This document shows, in pieces, positions 1 to 6,491 of a DNA stretch of 8,452 nt. The position numbers were made by a program, and so were the translations under genes. This DNA comes from a bacterium (lineage in GTDB: Bacteria; UBA10199; DSSB01): positions 1 through 8,452 of the forward strand of contig JAUHYS010000079.1 in assembly GCA_030426445.1 (NCBI GenBank). The letters run 5' to 3'. The notes under the pieces are model-generated. The model made no database searches. It was given only the letters and a program-made list of their open reading frames with translations, and was not told the DNA's origin. Position 1 is the stretch's first letter, and each line of letters starts with the position of its first letter.

Positions 1-1193
1 CCTAAACGAGCTTTAGAGTGAGTGAGCCTCTTTCTTTCGTTATACCATTCTTCCCGAACTACGGTTTCAAGAAGAATCCGCACTGCAGTCGCTTCCTGAG
101 GAGTGAATTTTATGGTTAAATTTCCAGAAGCAGCAGCGATGGATTTGTCTCCAGCACTTTTTAATACCTGAGAGTCGATGTGAAGGGCTTCAAATTGTCG
201 GTGGATGTCTGCAATACTTCGTTGGGCTTTTGTAAAAATCTCTAAATCGGGGTTTGCTAATTTACTGGGATCTATAGCTGCGAGATTTTTTTTTATCCGA
301 TAAACCGTATATGTTCTTTGTAATAATCCCCAGGGAAGGGCTTCGTTAAGGGTATGGAGTGGGTTAACAGCAAATCGATAATAGTATACAGTTGTCCTGC
401 CCAAGACGGGTAAGTCGATTTGAATACTTTCTACACCATAGAGAGGCTTGTGGAGAGTAAGTCCCTTTTCTCTTCCAAGTTGACGGTAAGACTCTGCTAG
501 AATTTTTGGATAATACTTTGTTGAAATGGGGTCGCTTGAACTGAGAGTTCTGTCTATTTTGGGAGATTTTTCGTTTTTTTTCTTATAAGCAATGATAATT
601 CCCATTGTCTTTAAATTGCTTCCAGCCCTTTCTAAGGCATAATTGACTGCGATAATATCATCGTGGGGAACATTTCTGAATTCTTTATTAAATACTCTGT
701 TGACGATTGCTTTAGTTGAATTTGACTCGCCTAATCTTTGATCTGATATCGGTATCATGAGGCTTTTTACGGGCGCCTGGTACCGTGATCCAAAAAGTTG
801 AGCCCGGCGCTTTAAAGCACGGCTTTTTTGGGCTTCTATAATCGCTTGGTAACGAGGCAGCGTTTTAAATAATGCATGTTCATCTAACCAGTCTTTGATC
901 CCTTGATCCGTTGTGCTTGCATAAGCAAAGTCAATGGAGCTTCCCAGTAAGGGACTAAACTCTGGACTGATTTTAATAAATTCATCCGTGCTACTCGTGC
1001 GGTGAACAGGTATTTGATCAATTAAATGATTACGCAGTAAATTGAGCTCATCAAGGCCTAAGTCGCCCAAGTGCTGTTGTCTGGCTTGTGCAAGTTGAGG
1101 ATTGGTTTCATCAAAAGCGGGCGCGACTTGCTCTTCGATTAATTGAGTCAGCTTAATTAAATCGGCTAATTTTACTGAAGTGACATGAGACAT
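1..1193 (-). CDS. Unrecognised large protein, 3' end cut by window edge
   Basis: An open frame runs from an ATG at 1193 to the left edge with no stop, giving at least 397 codons; the protein is therefore partial at its C-terminus. The start is supported by a good Shine-Dalgarno sequence (AAGGGGAG, 1206-1199) five bases upstream and begins MSHVTSVKLADLIKLTQ. I do not recognise a family. The protein has no signal peptide or obvious membrane segment and looks soluble and mixed helix/strand. It has a basic stretch near residues 120-135 (QKSRALKRRAQLFGSRYQ) and a tyrosine-rich strand (TTVYYYRF) near residue 275. It starts 39 bases after the hpnD stop on the same strand, so it may be cotranscribed with the squalene genes, occupying the slot where hpnE often lies. 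It shows none of the FAD-binding glycine motif expected of HpnE, so it is not that enzyme. Coding status is strong; function is unknown. Confidence 0.8.
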   Translation of the reverse strand, partial: MSHVTSVKLADLIKLTQLIEEQVAPAFDETNPQLAQARQQHLGDLGLDELNLLRNHLIDQIPVHRTSSTDEFIKISPEFSPLLGSSIDFAYASTTDQGIKDWLDEHALFKTLPRYQAIIEAQKSRALKRRAQLFGSRYQAPVKSLMIPISDQRLGESNSTKAIVNRVFNKEFRNVPHDDIIAVNYALERAGSNLKTMGIIIAYKKKNEKSPKIDRTLSSSDPISTKYYPKILAESYRQLGREKGLTLHKPLYGVESIQIDLPVLGRTTVYYYRFAVNPLHTLNEALPWGLLQRTYTVYRIKKNLAAIDPSKLANPDLEIFTKAQRSIADIHRQFEALHIDSQVLKSAGDKSIAAASGNLTIKFTPQEATAVRILLETVVREEWYNERKRLTHSKARL

Positions 1194-1198
1194 ATTAA

Positions 1199-1206
1199 CT
1201 CCCCTT
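1199..1206 (-). promoter_or_regulatory. Ribosome binding site of the unknown gene after hpnD
   Basis: AAGGGGAG on the minus strand lies five bases before the ATG at 1193. It fixes the start of a gene that runs off the left edge. It also shows that translation is initiated independently of hpnD, which ends at 1233. Confidence 0.7.
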
Positions 1207-1232
1207 AAATTTCTCTAAGATAAATAAGTTTA

Positions 1233-2105
1233 TTAAAAAAAACTTCGTACAGATTGAGTAAATAAAATTTTTATTTGAGAAAATTTGCTGATCTTGATTT
1301 TTTTAGTGTAAACATCGTATTGTTTTTTGCGAATTTTTTTTAAGATTTGATAATAGACTTTTCCCATGACCCAAGCAGCGACCAAGGGACGTCGGGGAAG
1401 TTTTTTCATCAAGCTAAAAGCGCGATCAAAGTGAGTCTCTGCACGGTCTGCCTGCAGCTTAAGTAAAATTTTGAGCTTTTTATCCAAAGGCTGGCCAGTC
1501 GTGACTTGTGTTTCGCTTAAACGGTAGCGCTGGATATCCTCTTGGGGCAAATAAACGCGGCCAATTTTGGCGTCTTCTGCGACGTCACGTAAGATGTTAG
1601 TATATTGCAAGGCCAAGCCCATTTCTTCGGCGGCTTCTTCGGCGATTTTTCCCTGCACTCCAAAAATTTTCATCGAAACCAAACCAATCACGCTGGCCAC
1701 ACGATAGCAGTATTCCCGAAGTTCCGTTAAACTTGCATAGTTTTTTTTATAAAGGTCCTGCTCGCAACCCTCGACAAGGAGTTCCAAATATTTTTTGGGA
1801 ATCTCAAAGCGCTGAATGGTTTCTTGCATGGCTTGGGTAACAGGGTGGCTGGGTTTGCCATCATAGCAGGCGTTAATTTCGGCTTTCCAAAAGGCGAGGT
1901 ATTTTTTGGCTTCGGGCAGAGGGTAATCGTCGACGGCATCGTCTATCACTCGGCTTAAGGCGTAAAAGTTCACCATGCCCTCACGGCGCTCTTTTGGCAG
2001 CAATAAAAAAGAACGGATAAAATTGCTTTTGCTATTGGCCGTAATTTCCTGAGCACTATGCGTTTGAGGAAAAGCCATGGGTGTGGAAGGGGGGACTGTG
2101 CTCAT
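1233..2105 (-). CDS. hpnD: Presqualene diphosphate synthase HpnD
   Basis: A 290-aa member of the squalene/phytoene synthase family. HpnD condenses two farnesyl diphosphates to presqualene diphosphate, the first step of the HpnC/D/E route to squalene, which feeds hopanoids or C30 carotenoids. Visible are the first aspartate-rich motif (DDAVDD, residues 55-60) and the second (NILRDVAED, about 170-178) followed by IGRVYLPQED; these bind the diphosphates through magnesium. The length is normal for the family. The ATG at 2105 is chosen because it overlaps the hpnC stop in an ATGA junction and has an AAGGAAG ribosome binding site at 2116-2110. The NILRD form is shared with phytoene synthase CrtB, so substrate cannot be read from motifs alone; the neighbouring hpnC makes HpnD much the better call. 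The last 30 residues are lysine/isoleucine-rich and divergent. Confidence 0.88.
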   Translation of the reverse strand: MSTVPPSTPMAFPQTHSAQEITANSKSNFIRSFLLLPKERREGMVNFYALSRVIDDAVDDYPLPEAKKYLAFWKAEINACYDGKPSHPVTQAMQETIQRFEIPKKYLELLVEGCEQDLYKKNYASLTELREYCYRVASVIGLVSMKIFGVQGKIAEEAAEEMGLALQYTNILRDVAEDAKIGRVYLPQEDIQRYRLSETQVTTGQPLDKKLKILLKLQADRAETHFDRAFSLMKKLPRRPLVAAWVMGKVYYQILKKIRKKQYDVYTKKIKISKFSQIKILFTQSVRSFF

Positions 2106-3076
2106 GGTTCTTCCTTTGGGTGGCTTAGTGGGTACATATCTTGTGAATTGGCTTGTTGAGAAGTACGCGGCTGCAAGGCTTGACGAAAACCAAAAAGGCT
2201 TTTCATTAATAGTTGTAGTTTTTCTTTTTTGCTAATCGCGGGCCTTTGCGCCAAGGTATTAAAATTCAGTTCACGAATTTTAGATAAAATTTTCATGCCT
2301 CCCAAAATGATGCATTTAATTTCCCATTTGAGACGGCCTTTTAAATGCTTGACCAGGTCAGCACCCTCTTTAAACATTTCCTCTGTGCGTTGAACTTGAA
2401 ACTCCATCAGAGCTTTAAAGTTGGGGTTGAAACTTTTTTGGAACAACTCGGCTTCGCTGTATTGAAATTGGGCAAGGTCTTCTTGGGGGAGATAAATTCT
2501 ATTTTTTTTCAGGTCCACAGCAATGTCCTGCCAAAAATTAGCTAGCTGCAAGGCCGTACAAATCTTGTCTGAAAGCAGCATGAGTTTTTCTTCTCTATAA
2601 CCAAATAAAAGCAGGATCAAACGTCCCACGGGGTTGGCAGAATGGTGGCAATAAAAAAGCAGGTCTTTAAACTGGGCATGTCTTTTAATGGTGACGTCCA
2701 TTTTAAAGGCTGTGAGTAAATCTTTAAATAATTGAACGGGAAGATCAAAGCGGCGCAGGCTTTCTTTTAGGGCAATAAAGATAGGGTGATTGACTCTTCC
2801 CTGAATGCTTTCGATAAGTAAGGCCTCCCAAGCTTCGAGTGCCGGGATGCGGTCGGCCTCAAAAAAGTCTTCGTCAGCGATGTCATCGGCCCGGCGGGCA
2901 AAGGCGTAGATGGCCCAAACATGAGGGCGCAATTTTTTGGGGATGAGAACAGCACCCACAGGAAAGTTTTCGTAATGCATGCGAGCCAGACGTTCGCAGT
3001 ACTTAAACGAGTCTTCGATGTGCCAAGGTTTTTTTTGCAACACCTCGTCAATGGGATATGTTTGCGAATACTTCAT
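2102..3076 (-). CDS. hpnC: Hydroxysqualene synthase HpnC
   Basis: A squalene/phytoene synthase family protein of 324 aa from the ATG at 3076. HpnC converts presqualene diphosphate to hydroxysqualene, acting after HpnD. Key features are the N-terminal HYENFPVGAVLIP segment, the first aspartate motif (RRADDIADED, near residue 61), SANPVGRLILLLFGY in the middle, and the second aspartate motif ANFWQDIAVDL followed by NRIYLPQEDL. The NFWQD form with SANPVG is typical of HpnC rather than HpnD or phytoene synthase. The C-terminal tail of about 40 residues (QPRTSQQANS) is polar and probably disordered. The start is uncertain: a TTG at 3100 would add eight residues and sit nine bases after the ygfZ stop, and neither start has a clear ribosome binding site. 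The gene overlaps hpnD by four bases, so the two are very likely translationally coupled. Confidence 0.87.
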   Translation of the reverse strand: MKYSQTYPIDEVLQKKPWHIEDSFKYCERLARMHYENFPVGAVLIPKKLRPHVWAIYAFARRADDIADEDFFEADRIPALEAWEALLIESIQGRVNHPIFIALKESLRRFDLPVQLFKDLLTAFKMDVTIKRHAQFKDLLFYCHHSANPVGRLILLLFGYREEKLMLLSDKICTALQLANFWQDIAVDLKKNRIYLPQEDLAQFQYSEAELFQKSFNPNFKALMEFQVQRTEEMFKEGADLVKHLKGRLKWEIKCIILGGMKILSKIRELNFNTLAQRPAISKKEKLQLLMKSLFGFRQALQPRTSQQANSQDMYPLSHPKEEP

Positions 3077-3109
3077 AAAAATATAACAAGAAAAGCTCAA
3101 ACTAGTCTT

Positions 3110-4096
3110 TTAACTAGGGTCTGATTTTTGTAAAACTGTGATAAAAGTTTTCGTTTCTTGGCCTAAATGTAATTTTGAGTCACCGCTGATTGCCTTAGTA
3201 TTTAGGCTGCCAAGGCCTATGGTTTTTTCAAACCTAGGAGAATAGCTCAGAGAAGTCAACAGGCCGATTTCCTTTCCTTCGGAAGAGTAGATGGGTGAGG
3301 GCAGTGGGCCTTCATAAGGTTGAAGCATTTCAAAACGGGCAAGTTGCCGATTGACTTTACCAATACTCTGAACGCGAGCGGTGGTTTCCTGGCCGAGATA
3401 ACAACCCTTATTAAAACTAGTAGCGCGTTTGTCCAAGCCAACTTCGGCAACCAGGTTATTTTCGTCCATGTCGATCCCCATTTTGGGGTAGCCTGCTTCG
3501 ATGCGTAAAATTTCAAGAAGATCTTTTTCTGCTACTGACTCAGATTGACTTTGCAATAATTCTAAGAGGGTATTTTGAGTATCCGTCAAAACAAAGATTT
3601 CATACGCGAGTTGACCCAAACGCTCTGTGGTAAAAATAAAGATTTCTTCTTTTTTAAAAGAGATTTTCTGGAGGGTGTTTTCGTTTAATTTTTGCTCAAA
3701 GTAATTTTCTAAGCAGGCTTGGGCTTGAGGGCCTGCGCAGGCGAGGTGACGGTAGTCCGATTGCAGCGGGGTGAGTTCAGCTTCTGCAAAGTTGAGAAAA
3801 ATATCTAAATGCTGAAGGAGTTTTTTTTCATAGCCTTTGGGAAGAAACAAAAAAAACTCATCGGTATTTTTTAAGATCCAGGCATCTGTAATGAGTTTGC
3901 CTTTTTGATTGAGGAAAGCTCCATAGGCCGCATCTAAAGGATTGAGTTTTAAAATATCTTGGGTATTATAAGCATTGAGAAATTTTTTACTCTCTGGACC
4001 GCTTAGTTTTAACACGTCTTCCTCTGTGGAAAGGTCGGTGAGAATATATTCTTGTTGAGATTTTTTATATTGCTTGAAAAGTTTTTCGTTCATCAT
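3110..4096 (-). CDS. ygfZ: YgfZ/GcvT-like folate-binding protein (Fe-S cluster maintenance)
   Basis: A 328-aa protein of the YgfZ family, related to the aminomethyltransferase GcvT. Family members bind tetrahydrofolate and help assemble or repair certain Fe-S enzymes, including the radical-SAM tRNA methylthiotransferase MiaB. The diagnostic signature KGCYLGQE is at residues 230-237, with the conserved cysteine at 232. It is preceded by LRIEAGYPKMGIDMDENNL and followed by TTARVQSIGKVNRQLARF, all as expected for the family. The N-terminal half carries the GcvT-like fold (KLSGPESKKFLNAYNTQDI, then LNQKGKLITDAWI). Two ATGs are adjacent (4096 and 4093) and neither has a clear ribosome binding site; the upstream bases are A-rich. 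It is the first gene of the presumed ygfZ-hpnC-hpnD transcript and ends 9 to 33 bases before the hpnC start. Confidence 0.9.
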   Translation of the reverse strand: MMNEKLFKQYKKSQQEYILTDLSTEEDVLKLSGPESKKFLNAYNTQDILKLNPLDAAYGAFLNQKGKLITDAWILKNTDEFFLFLPKGYEKKLLQHLDIFLNFAEAELTPLQSDYRHLACAGPQAQACLENYFEQKLNENTLQKISFKKEEIFIFTTERLGQLAYEIFVLTDTQNTLLELLQSQSESVAEKDLLEILRIEAGYPKMGIDMDENNLVAEVGLDKRATSFNKGCYLGQETTARVQSIGKVNRQLARFEMLQPYEGPLPSPIYSSEGKEIGLLTSLSYSPRFEKTIGLGSLNTKAISGDSKLHLGQETKTFITVLQKSDPS

Positions 4097-4108
4097 ATTT
4101 TTTTGTTT

Positions 4109-4150
4109 AATAGATCTATTTTGTTTTTGCTAGACCAAAAGTTTGATCTA
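4109..4150. promoter_or_regulatory. Pair of palindromes upstream of ygfZ, possible operator
   Basis: Two dyads lie just before ygfZ. The first is a perfect 12-bp palindrome, AATAGATCTATT, at 4109-4120. The second is a 20-bp near-palindrome at 4131-4150, with arms TAGACCAAA and TTTGATCTA around a central AG and a single mismatch. Both share the half site TAGA(T/C)C, and their left edges are about 20 bp apart, roughly two helical turns. This arrangement fits a repressor or activator site over the ygfZ promoter, but AT-rich DNA makes short palindromes by chance. I could not place a convincing -35/-10 pair here. Confidence 0.3.
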
Positions 4151-4187
4151 TTGTGTAAAATAAAATTGAAATTCAAACGCCCCCTAA

Positions 4188-4211
4188 CCCCCTCTTAATC
4201 TTAAGAGGGGG
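4188..4211. repeat. Perfect inverted repeat, 11-bp arms, 2-base spacer
   Basis: The arms CCCCCTCTTAA (4188-4198) and TTAAGAGGGGG (4201-4211) match perfectly. The preceding bases (CCCCCTAA, 4180-4187) resemble a further partial copy of the left arm. There is no T-tract immediately after it on either strand, so it is not a standard intrinsic terminator. It is the leftmost dyad of the composite repeat. Confidence 0.8.
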
Positions 4212-4390
4212 AACCATTAAAATATTTGTTTGACGGATACCCCCTTCGAAAAAATACCGTCAAATCCGGCATGAACGAAGCTAACAAACACGCACTGTTT
4301 GAACCCCGATGAAATCGGGGTGAGTTTGCGGGTTTGGGCGAAAGTGAATAAGGATTTAGGTATTTTATTCGGGGGTGGCCTTTTTCTTTG

Positions 4391-4424
4391 TTACTTTCTT
4401 TTTGGCCACGCAAAAAGAAAGTAA
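4391..4424. repeat. Perfect inverted repeat, 14-bp arms, 6-base spacer
   Basis: The arms TTACTTTCTTTTTG (4391-4404) and CAAAAAGAAAGTAA (4411-4424) are exact reverse complements around GCCACG. As RNA it would form a long but A/U-rich stem. It is the right-hand and strongest dyad of the composite repeat, about 50 bases before the candidate promoter of the flavin reductase. Lacking a following T-run, it is better read as a repeat-element terminus than as a terminator. Confidence 0.8.
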
Positions 4425-4471
4425 GGAAATTGTTTTGATAAACACAATAAAGCATGAGAGAATACATGAAA

Positions 4472-4499
4472 TTTAGAATATCATTATAGTCATTATAGT
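4472..4499 (+). promoter_or_regulatory. Candidate promoter of the flavin reductase gene
   Basis: A -35-like TTTAGA (4472-4477) and a -10-like TATAGT (4494-4499) are separated by 16 bases; TATAGT matches five of six consensus positions. The -10 lies in the second of two tandem copies of CATTATAGT (4482-4490 and 4491-4499), so an alternative -10 sits nine bases upstream. The gene's ATG is at 4519, which would leave a very short leader holding only the ribosome binding site. Confidence 0.45.
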
Positions 4500-4507
4500 T
4501 TTATTTT

Positions 4508-4512
4508 GGAGG
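4508..4512 (+). promoter_or_regulatory. Ribosome binding site of the flavin reductase gene
   Basis: GGAGG lies six bases before the ATG at 4519. It is a near-ideal Shine-Dalgarno sequence and settles the start of this gene. Confidence 0.75.
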
Positions 4513-4518
4513 AAAATC

Positions 4519-4998
4519 ATGACTGCAAATAAAGAAAACATCGGAAAAAGCTTAGGCCGCGTAGTTAGCGGGATTGCTATTTTAACAGCTCGGCAGGAAG
4601 ACGACAAAGAAGCGCTTTTGGCTTCATGGTTTCAACAAACCAGTTTTGAACCTCCCATGTTGAGTGTCGCCGTCAAAAGGGATCGGCCGATCCAAAAGGT
4701 CATCGACCAAACTAAGAAATTTGCTTTAAATTTACTGTGCGATGATCAAAAAGAAGTTTTGGCCCATTTTGGGAAAGGCGTTAAACCCGGTGAAGACCCC
4801 TTTACAGGTTTGGTCATCGAAGAACACGACTCGGGGCTCCCTTTATTACAAGAAAGTCGTGCCTTTCTGGTTCTAGAAGTTAAAAATAAAGTGGCTGCCG
4901 GTGACCATGATTTATATTTGGTCGAGGTGGTAGACGGGGGTCTCAAAGAAAAGGGTGAACCCATGGTGCATGTTAGACGCAGTGGTTTTCATTATTAG
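4519..4998 (+). CDS. Flavin reductase-like FMN-binding domain protein
   Basis: A 159-aa single-domain protein resembling the flavin reductase-like family (FMN-binding split barrel). Members bind FMN or FAD and reduce flavin with NAD(P)H for a partner monooxygenase, or act as domains of diflavin proteins and rubredoxin-linked oxidoreductases. The family pattern is visible: GRVVSGIAILTA at residues 13-24, then ALLASWFQQTSFEPPMLSVAV near 32-52, where the ASW..Q.SF.PP stretch forms the flavin phosphate pocket, then FALNLLCDDQKEVLAHFG, and near the end AAGDHDLYLVEVVDG, where GDH is the usual conserved loop. The ATG at 4519 is supported by GGAGG six bases upstream. It is the only plus-strand gene in the window, is monocistronic here, and converges on the minus-strand ORF ending at 5020. 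No partner oxygenase is adjacent, so the substrate is unknown. Confidence 0.82.
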   Translation: MTANKENIGKSLGRVVSGIAILTARQEDDKEALLASWFQQTSFEPPMLSVAVKRDRPIQKVIDQTKKFALNLLCDDQKEVLAHFGKGVKPGEDPFTGLVIEEHDSGLPLLQESRAFLVLEVKNKVAAGDHDLYLVEVVDGGLKEKGEPMVHVRRSGFHY

Positions 4999-5019
4999 AC
5001 AGACTGGTTTTTAAACTTT

Positions 5020-5358
5020 TTAACTGCGTCCTCTGCGGATTTTTTCCAGTTGATGATTGGGTGAAGTGCTAACACGGTCCTTTGGGGCTGACTGGGAGCT
5101 TTGATGGCTGGGTTGAGAGCTTTGCGGAATCTCATGACAAATTTCTTCAATTTCAGAGAAAGCCATTAAAGAAGCCTCGATGCCTGCATCAGCAGAGGCG
5201 GGCTTCTTTTTATCTAAAAAAGTAAACTCAGCGCAATGGCCGTTGAGTAAGGATTGAAAAACTCTATTTTGAGTGTTTTTTGTCATGCTACTTTTCGCTA
5301 TCTCTACTAAATTAGGGGAGTGCGCTTGTTTGAAACCCGATGACTTATTCAACGTCAT
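5020..5358 (-). CDS. Hypothetical 112-aa protein downstream of mutY
   Basis: A 112-codon open frame lies 56 bases after the mutY stop on the same strand, in a stretch with no competing gene. I recognise no domain. The N-terminal two thirds is mixed polar sequence with three cysteines or histidine-cysteine patches (GHCAEF, EEICHE). The C-terminal third is low-complexity, Ser/Gln-rich with a near-repeat (QSSQPSHQSSQS) and a basic end (KIRRGRS). There is no signal peptide or membrane segment. The ribosome binding site is poor: AAAGAG ends only two bases before the ATG at 5358, and an internal ATG at 5286 is no better. A terminator-like hairpin lies inside it (5168-5215). It may be a real small gene at the end of the mutY transcript, or a chance ORF. 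Confidence 0.5.
   Translation of the reverse strand: MTLNKSSGFKQAHSPNLVEIAKSSMTKNTQNRVFQSLLNGHCAEFTFLDKKKPASADAGIEASLMAFSEIEEICHEIPQSSQPSHQSSQSAPKDRVSTSPNHQLEKIRRGRS
5168..5215 (+). terminator. Possible intrinsic terminator for the flavin reductase transcript
   Basis: The arms AAAGAAGCC (5168-5176) and GGCTTCTTT (5201-5209) pair perfectly, and the right arm runs into a T-run (CTTTTTAT). The 24-base spacer contains a smaller stem (CCTGC against GCAGAGG with a bulge). On the plus strand this fits a terminator about 170 bases after the flavin reductase stop, where no closer candidate exists. It lies inside the antisense 112-aa ORF, which weakens one of the two calls. Confidence 0.35.
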
Positions 5359-5414
5359 GTCTCTTTAATAAGTTTTAAAACATATTTTTTAACATCAACG
5401 GGTAAGAGCACATA

Positions 5415-6491
5415 CTACAAAATCTTGGCTTTTTGAAGCACTTTTCTTTCAAAGTTGGGTAGTGGAAGTCCATCCAGCTCTTTTGGCTCAAAAAAATCAA
5501 AGCTTTGGTAAGTTTTTTCACAAGGTTGAGGTGAGCTAATTTGTACCCTCCAGGCTAGAGATTCAATGCGGTGGTGGGTGATGTGGTGTGTGGAGCTTCC
5601 TACTTTGACAGAGTGCGTTGTTTTACTTTTAAGCTGTTTTTTCAGCATGTCACTTAAAGTGCACAAGGCGGCTTCTTCTCCATGGCAATAATCATGTGGA
5701 AGTTCCCACATACCGTGAAACCAGCGCGGTTGATGGCGTTTGACCAGCAAAATGCGTTTTTTGTTTTCACAAATCGCGACACTTCTCCATAGTTTAATGG
5801 TTTTTTGACTTGGGGGAGTTTCGGGAAATTGATCCACACAATTTTTTTGAAAACTTAAACATTGGCTTTGAACCGGGCAGCGTTGGCATGAGGGCAGGTA
5901 TTTACGGCAGACCGTTGCACCTAACTCCATCAGGGCTTGGTTAAAATCTCCGGGTTGTTCTGGGTCGACCAGAGTGGAAGCCTGTTCCCAGATTTTTTGA
6001 ATGAAGTCCTTAGATTTGGGATTTCCCGCATAGCAAAAGAGCCGGGAAAAAACCCGAATCACATTACCGTCGACAAGTGGGCTAGGCTGATTAAAGGCAA
6101 TGGAAGCAATCGCTCCTGCCGTATAAGGGCCAATTCCAGGAATTTTTTTAAGCCGCTCGACATCGTGGGGGAGTTTTCCTTGGTGATTTTTATCAATCCA
6201 CTGGGCTCCCTGGTGAAGCAGCTTTGCCCTGCGGTAATATCCCAGCCCTGACCAGTGGGCTAAGACTTCGCTTTCTGTTGCCTGAGCCAGGTCCTGCAAG
6301 CGGGGAAAGCGGCGTAAAAAATTTTGATAAAAGGGAATGACCGTCTTTACCTGGGTCTGTTGCAGCATGATTTCGCTGACCCAGATTGCGTAGGGGTCTT
6401 GGCTTTGTCGCCAAGGAAGCTTGCGAGCATTTTGGCGATACCAATGAAGTAAGCTTTTTCGAAATTTAAGAGCCCATGAGCGGTTTTTTAT
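5415..6491 (-). CDS. mutY: A/G-specific adenine glycosylase MutY, apparent ATA start
   Basis: MutY removes adenine mispaired with 8-oxoguanine in base-excision repair. Numbered from the ATA at 6491 (358 aa), the catalytic glutamate is E40 in WVSEIMLQQTQV. The helix-hairpin-helix is LKKIPGIGPYTAGAIASIAF and the catalytic aspartate is D141 in VDGNVIRV. The 4Fe-4S cysteines are 195, 202, 205 and 211 (C-x6-C-x2-C-x5-C). A C-terminal NUDIX-like domain that recognises 8-oxoG begins near RSVAICENKKRILLVKRH and includes WFHGMWELPHD. Every catalytic and cluster residue sits three positions later than in E. coli MutY, so the start belongs near 6491. The first in-frame ATG (6368) would delete the conserved LLHWYRQNARKLPWR...DPYAIWVSE segment, including the catalytic Glu. 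The frame has no NTG codon between it and the stop at 6504. ATA at 6491 follows AGGTGAT by three bases and overlaps the upstream stop (ATAA). Enzyme identity is near certain; the start is inferred. Confidence 0.9.
   Translation of the reverse strand: MKNRSWALKFRKSLLHWYRQNARKLPWRQSQDPYAIWVSEIMLQQTQVKTVIPFYQNFLRRFPRLQDLAQATESEVLAHWSGLGYYRRAKLLHQGAQWIDKNHQGKLPHDVERLKKIPGIGPYTAGAIASIAFNQPSPLVDGNVIRVFSRLFCYAGNPKSKDFIQKIWEQASTLVDPEQPGDFNQALMELGATVCRKYLPSCQRCPVQSQCLSFQKNCVDQFPETPPSQKTIKLWRSVAICENKKRILLVKRHQPRWFHGMWELPHDYCHGEEAALCTLSDMLKKQLKSKTTHSVKVGSSTHHITHHRIESLAWRVQISSPQPCEKTYQSFDFFEPKELDGLPLPNFERKVLQKAKIL

Larger units (their letters stand above)
4180..4430. repeat. Composite palindromic repeat element (four hairpins), probably dispersed
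   Basis: This stretch fills most of the 422-base gap between ygfZ and the flavin reductase. It holds four ordered inverted repeats: 11-bp arms with a 2-base spacer at 4188-4211; 8-bp arms TTTGACGG/CCGTCAAA at 4229-4264 with a 20-base spacer; 8-bp arms ACCCCGAT/ATCGGGGT at 4303-4321; and 14-bp perfect arms at 4391-4424 around GCCACG. A GGGGGTGGCCTTTTTCTTTG lead-in precedes the last one. Such arrays of perfect dyads, with a poor-quality 88-codon ORF across them on the minus strand, are typical of short non-autonomous dispersed repeats. From memory, palindromes resembling the 14-bp one (TTACTTTCTTTTTGG and its complement) recur in many proteobacterial genomes. The outer limits are estimates; no target-site duplication could be identified. 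Confidence 0.6.

Noticed and set aside
1233..3076. Reading the pair as phytoene synthases (C40 carotenoid pathway)
   Set aside because: The tandem of an NFWQD/SANPVG-type and an NILRD-type enzyme is the HpnC-HpnD pattern, and no desaturase or cyclase of carotenoid type is adjacent. The HpnD motif alone would not exclude CrtB.
4201..4467. 88-codon minus-strand ORF between ygfZ and the flavin reductase
   Set aside because: It runs across three of the four perfect hairpins, has no ribosome binding site, and its sequence is dictated by the palindromes; it is a by-product of the repeat element.
5937..6251. 104-codon plus-strand ORF antisense to mutY
   Set aside because: It lies wholly opposite the mutY helix-hairpin-helix and catalytic region, with no ribosome binding site or recognisable domain.
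5415..6368. mutY starting at the ATG at 6368
   Set aside because: This start falls inside the conserved EIMLQQTQV motif and would remove the catalytic Glu and 40 conserved residues; it cannot give active MutY.
6193..6444. 83-codon minus-strand ORF overlapping the mutY N-terminal region
   Set aside because: It is a shadow frame: the mutY frame over the same bases encodes conserved enzyme sequence, and this one resembles nothing.
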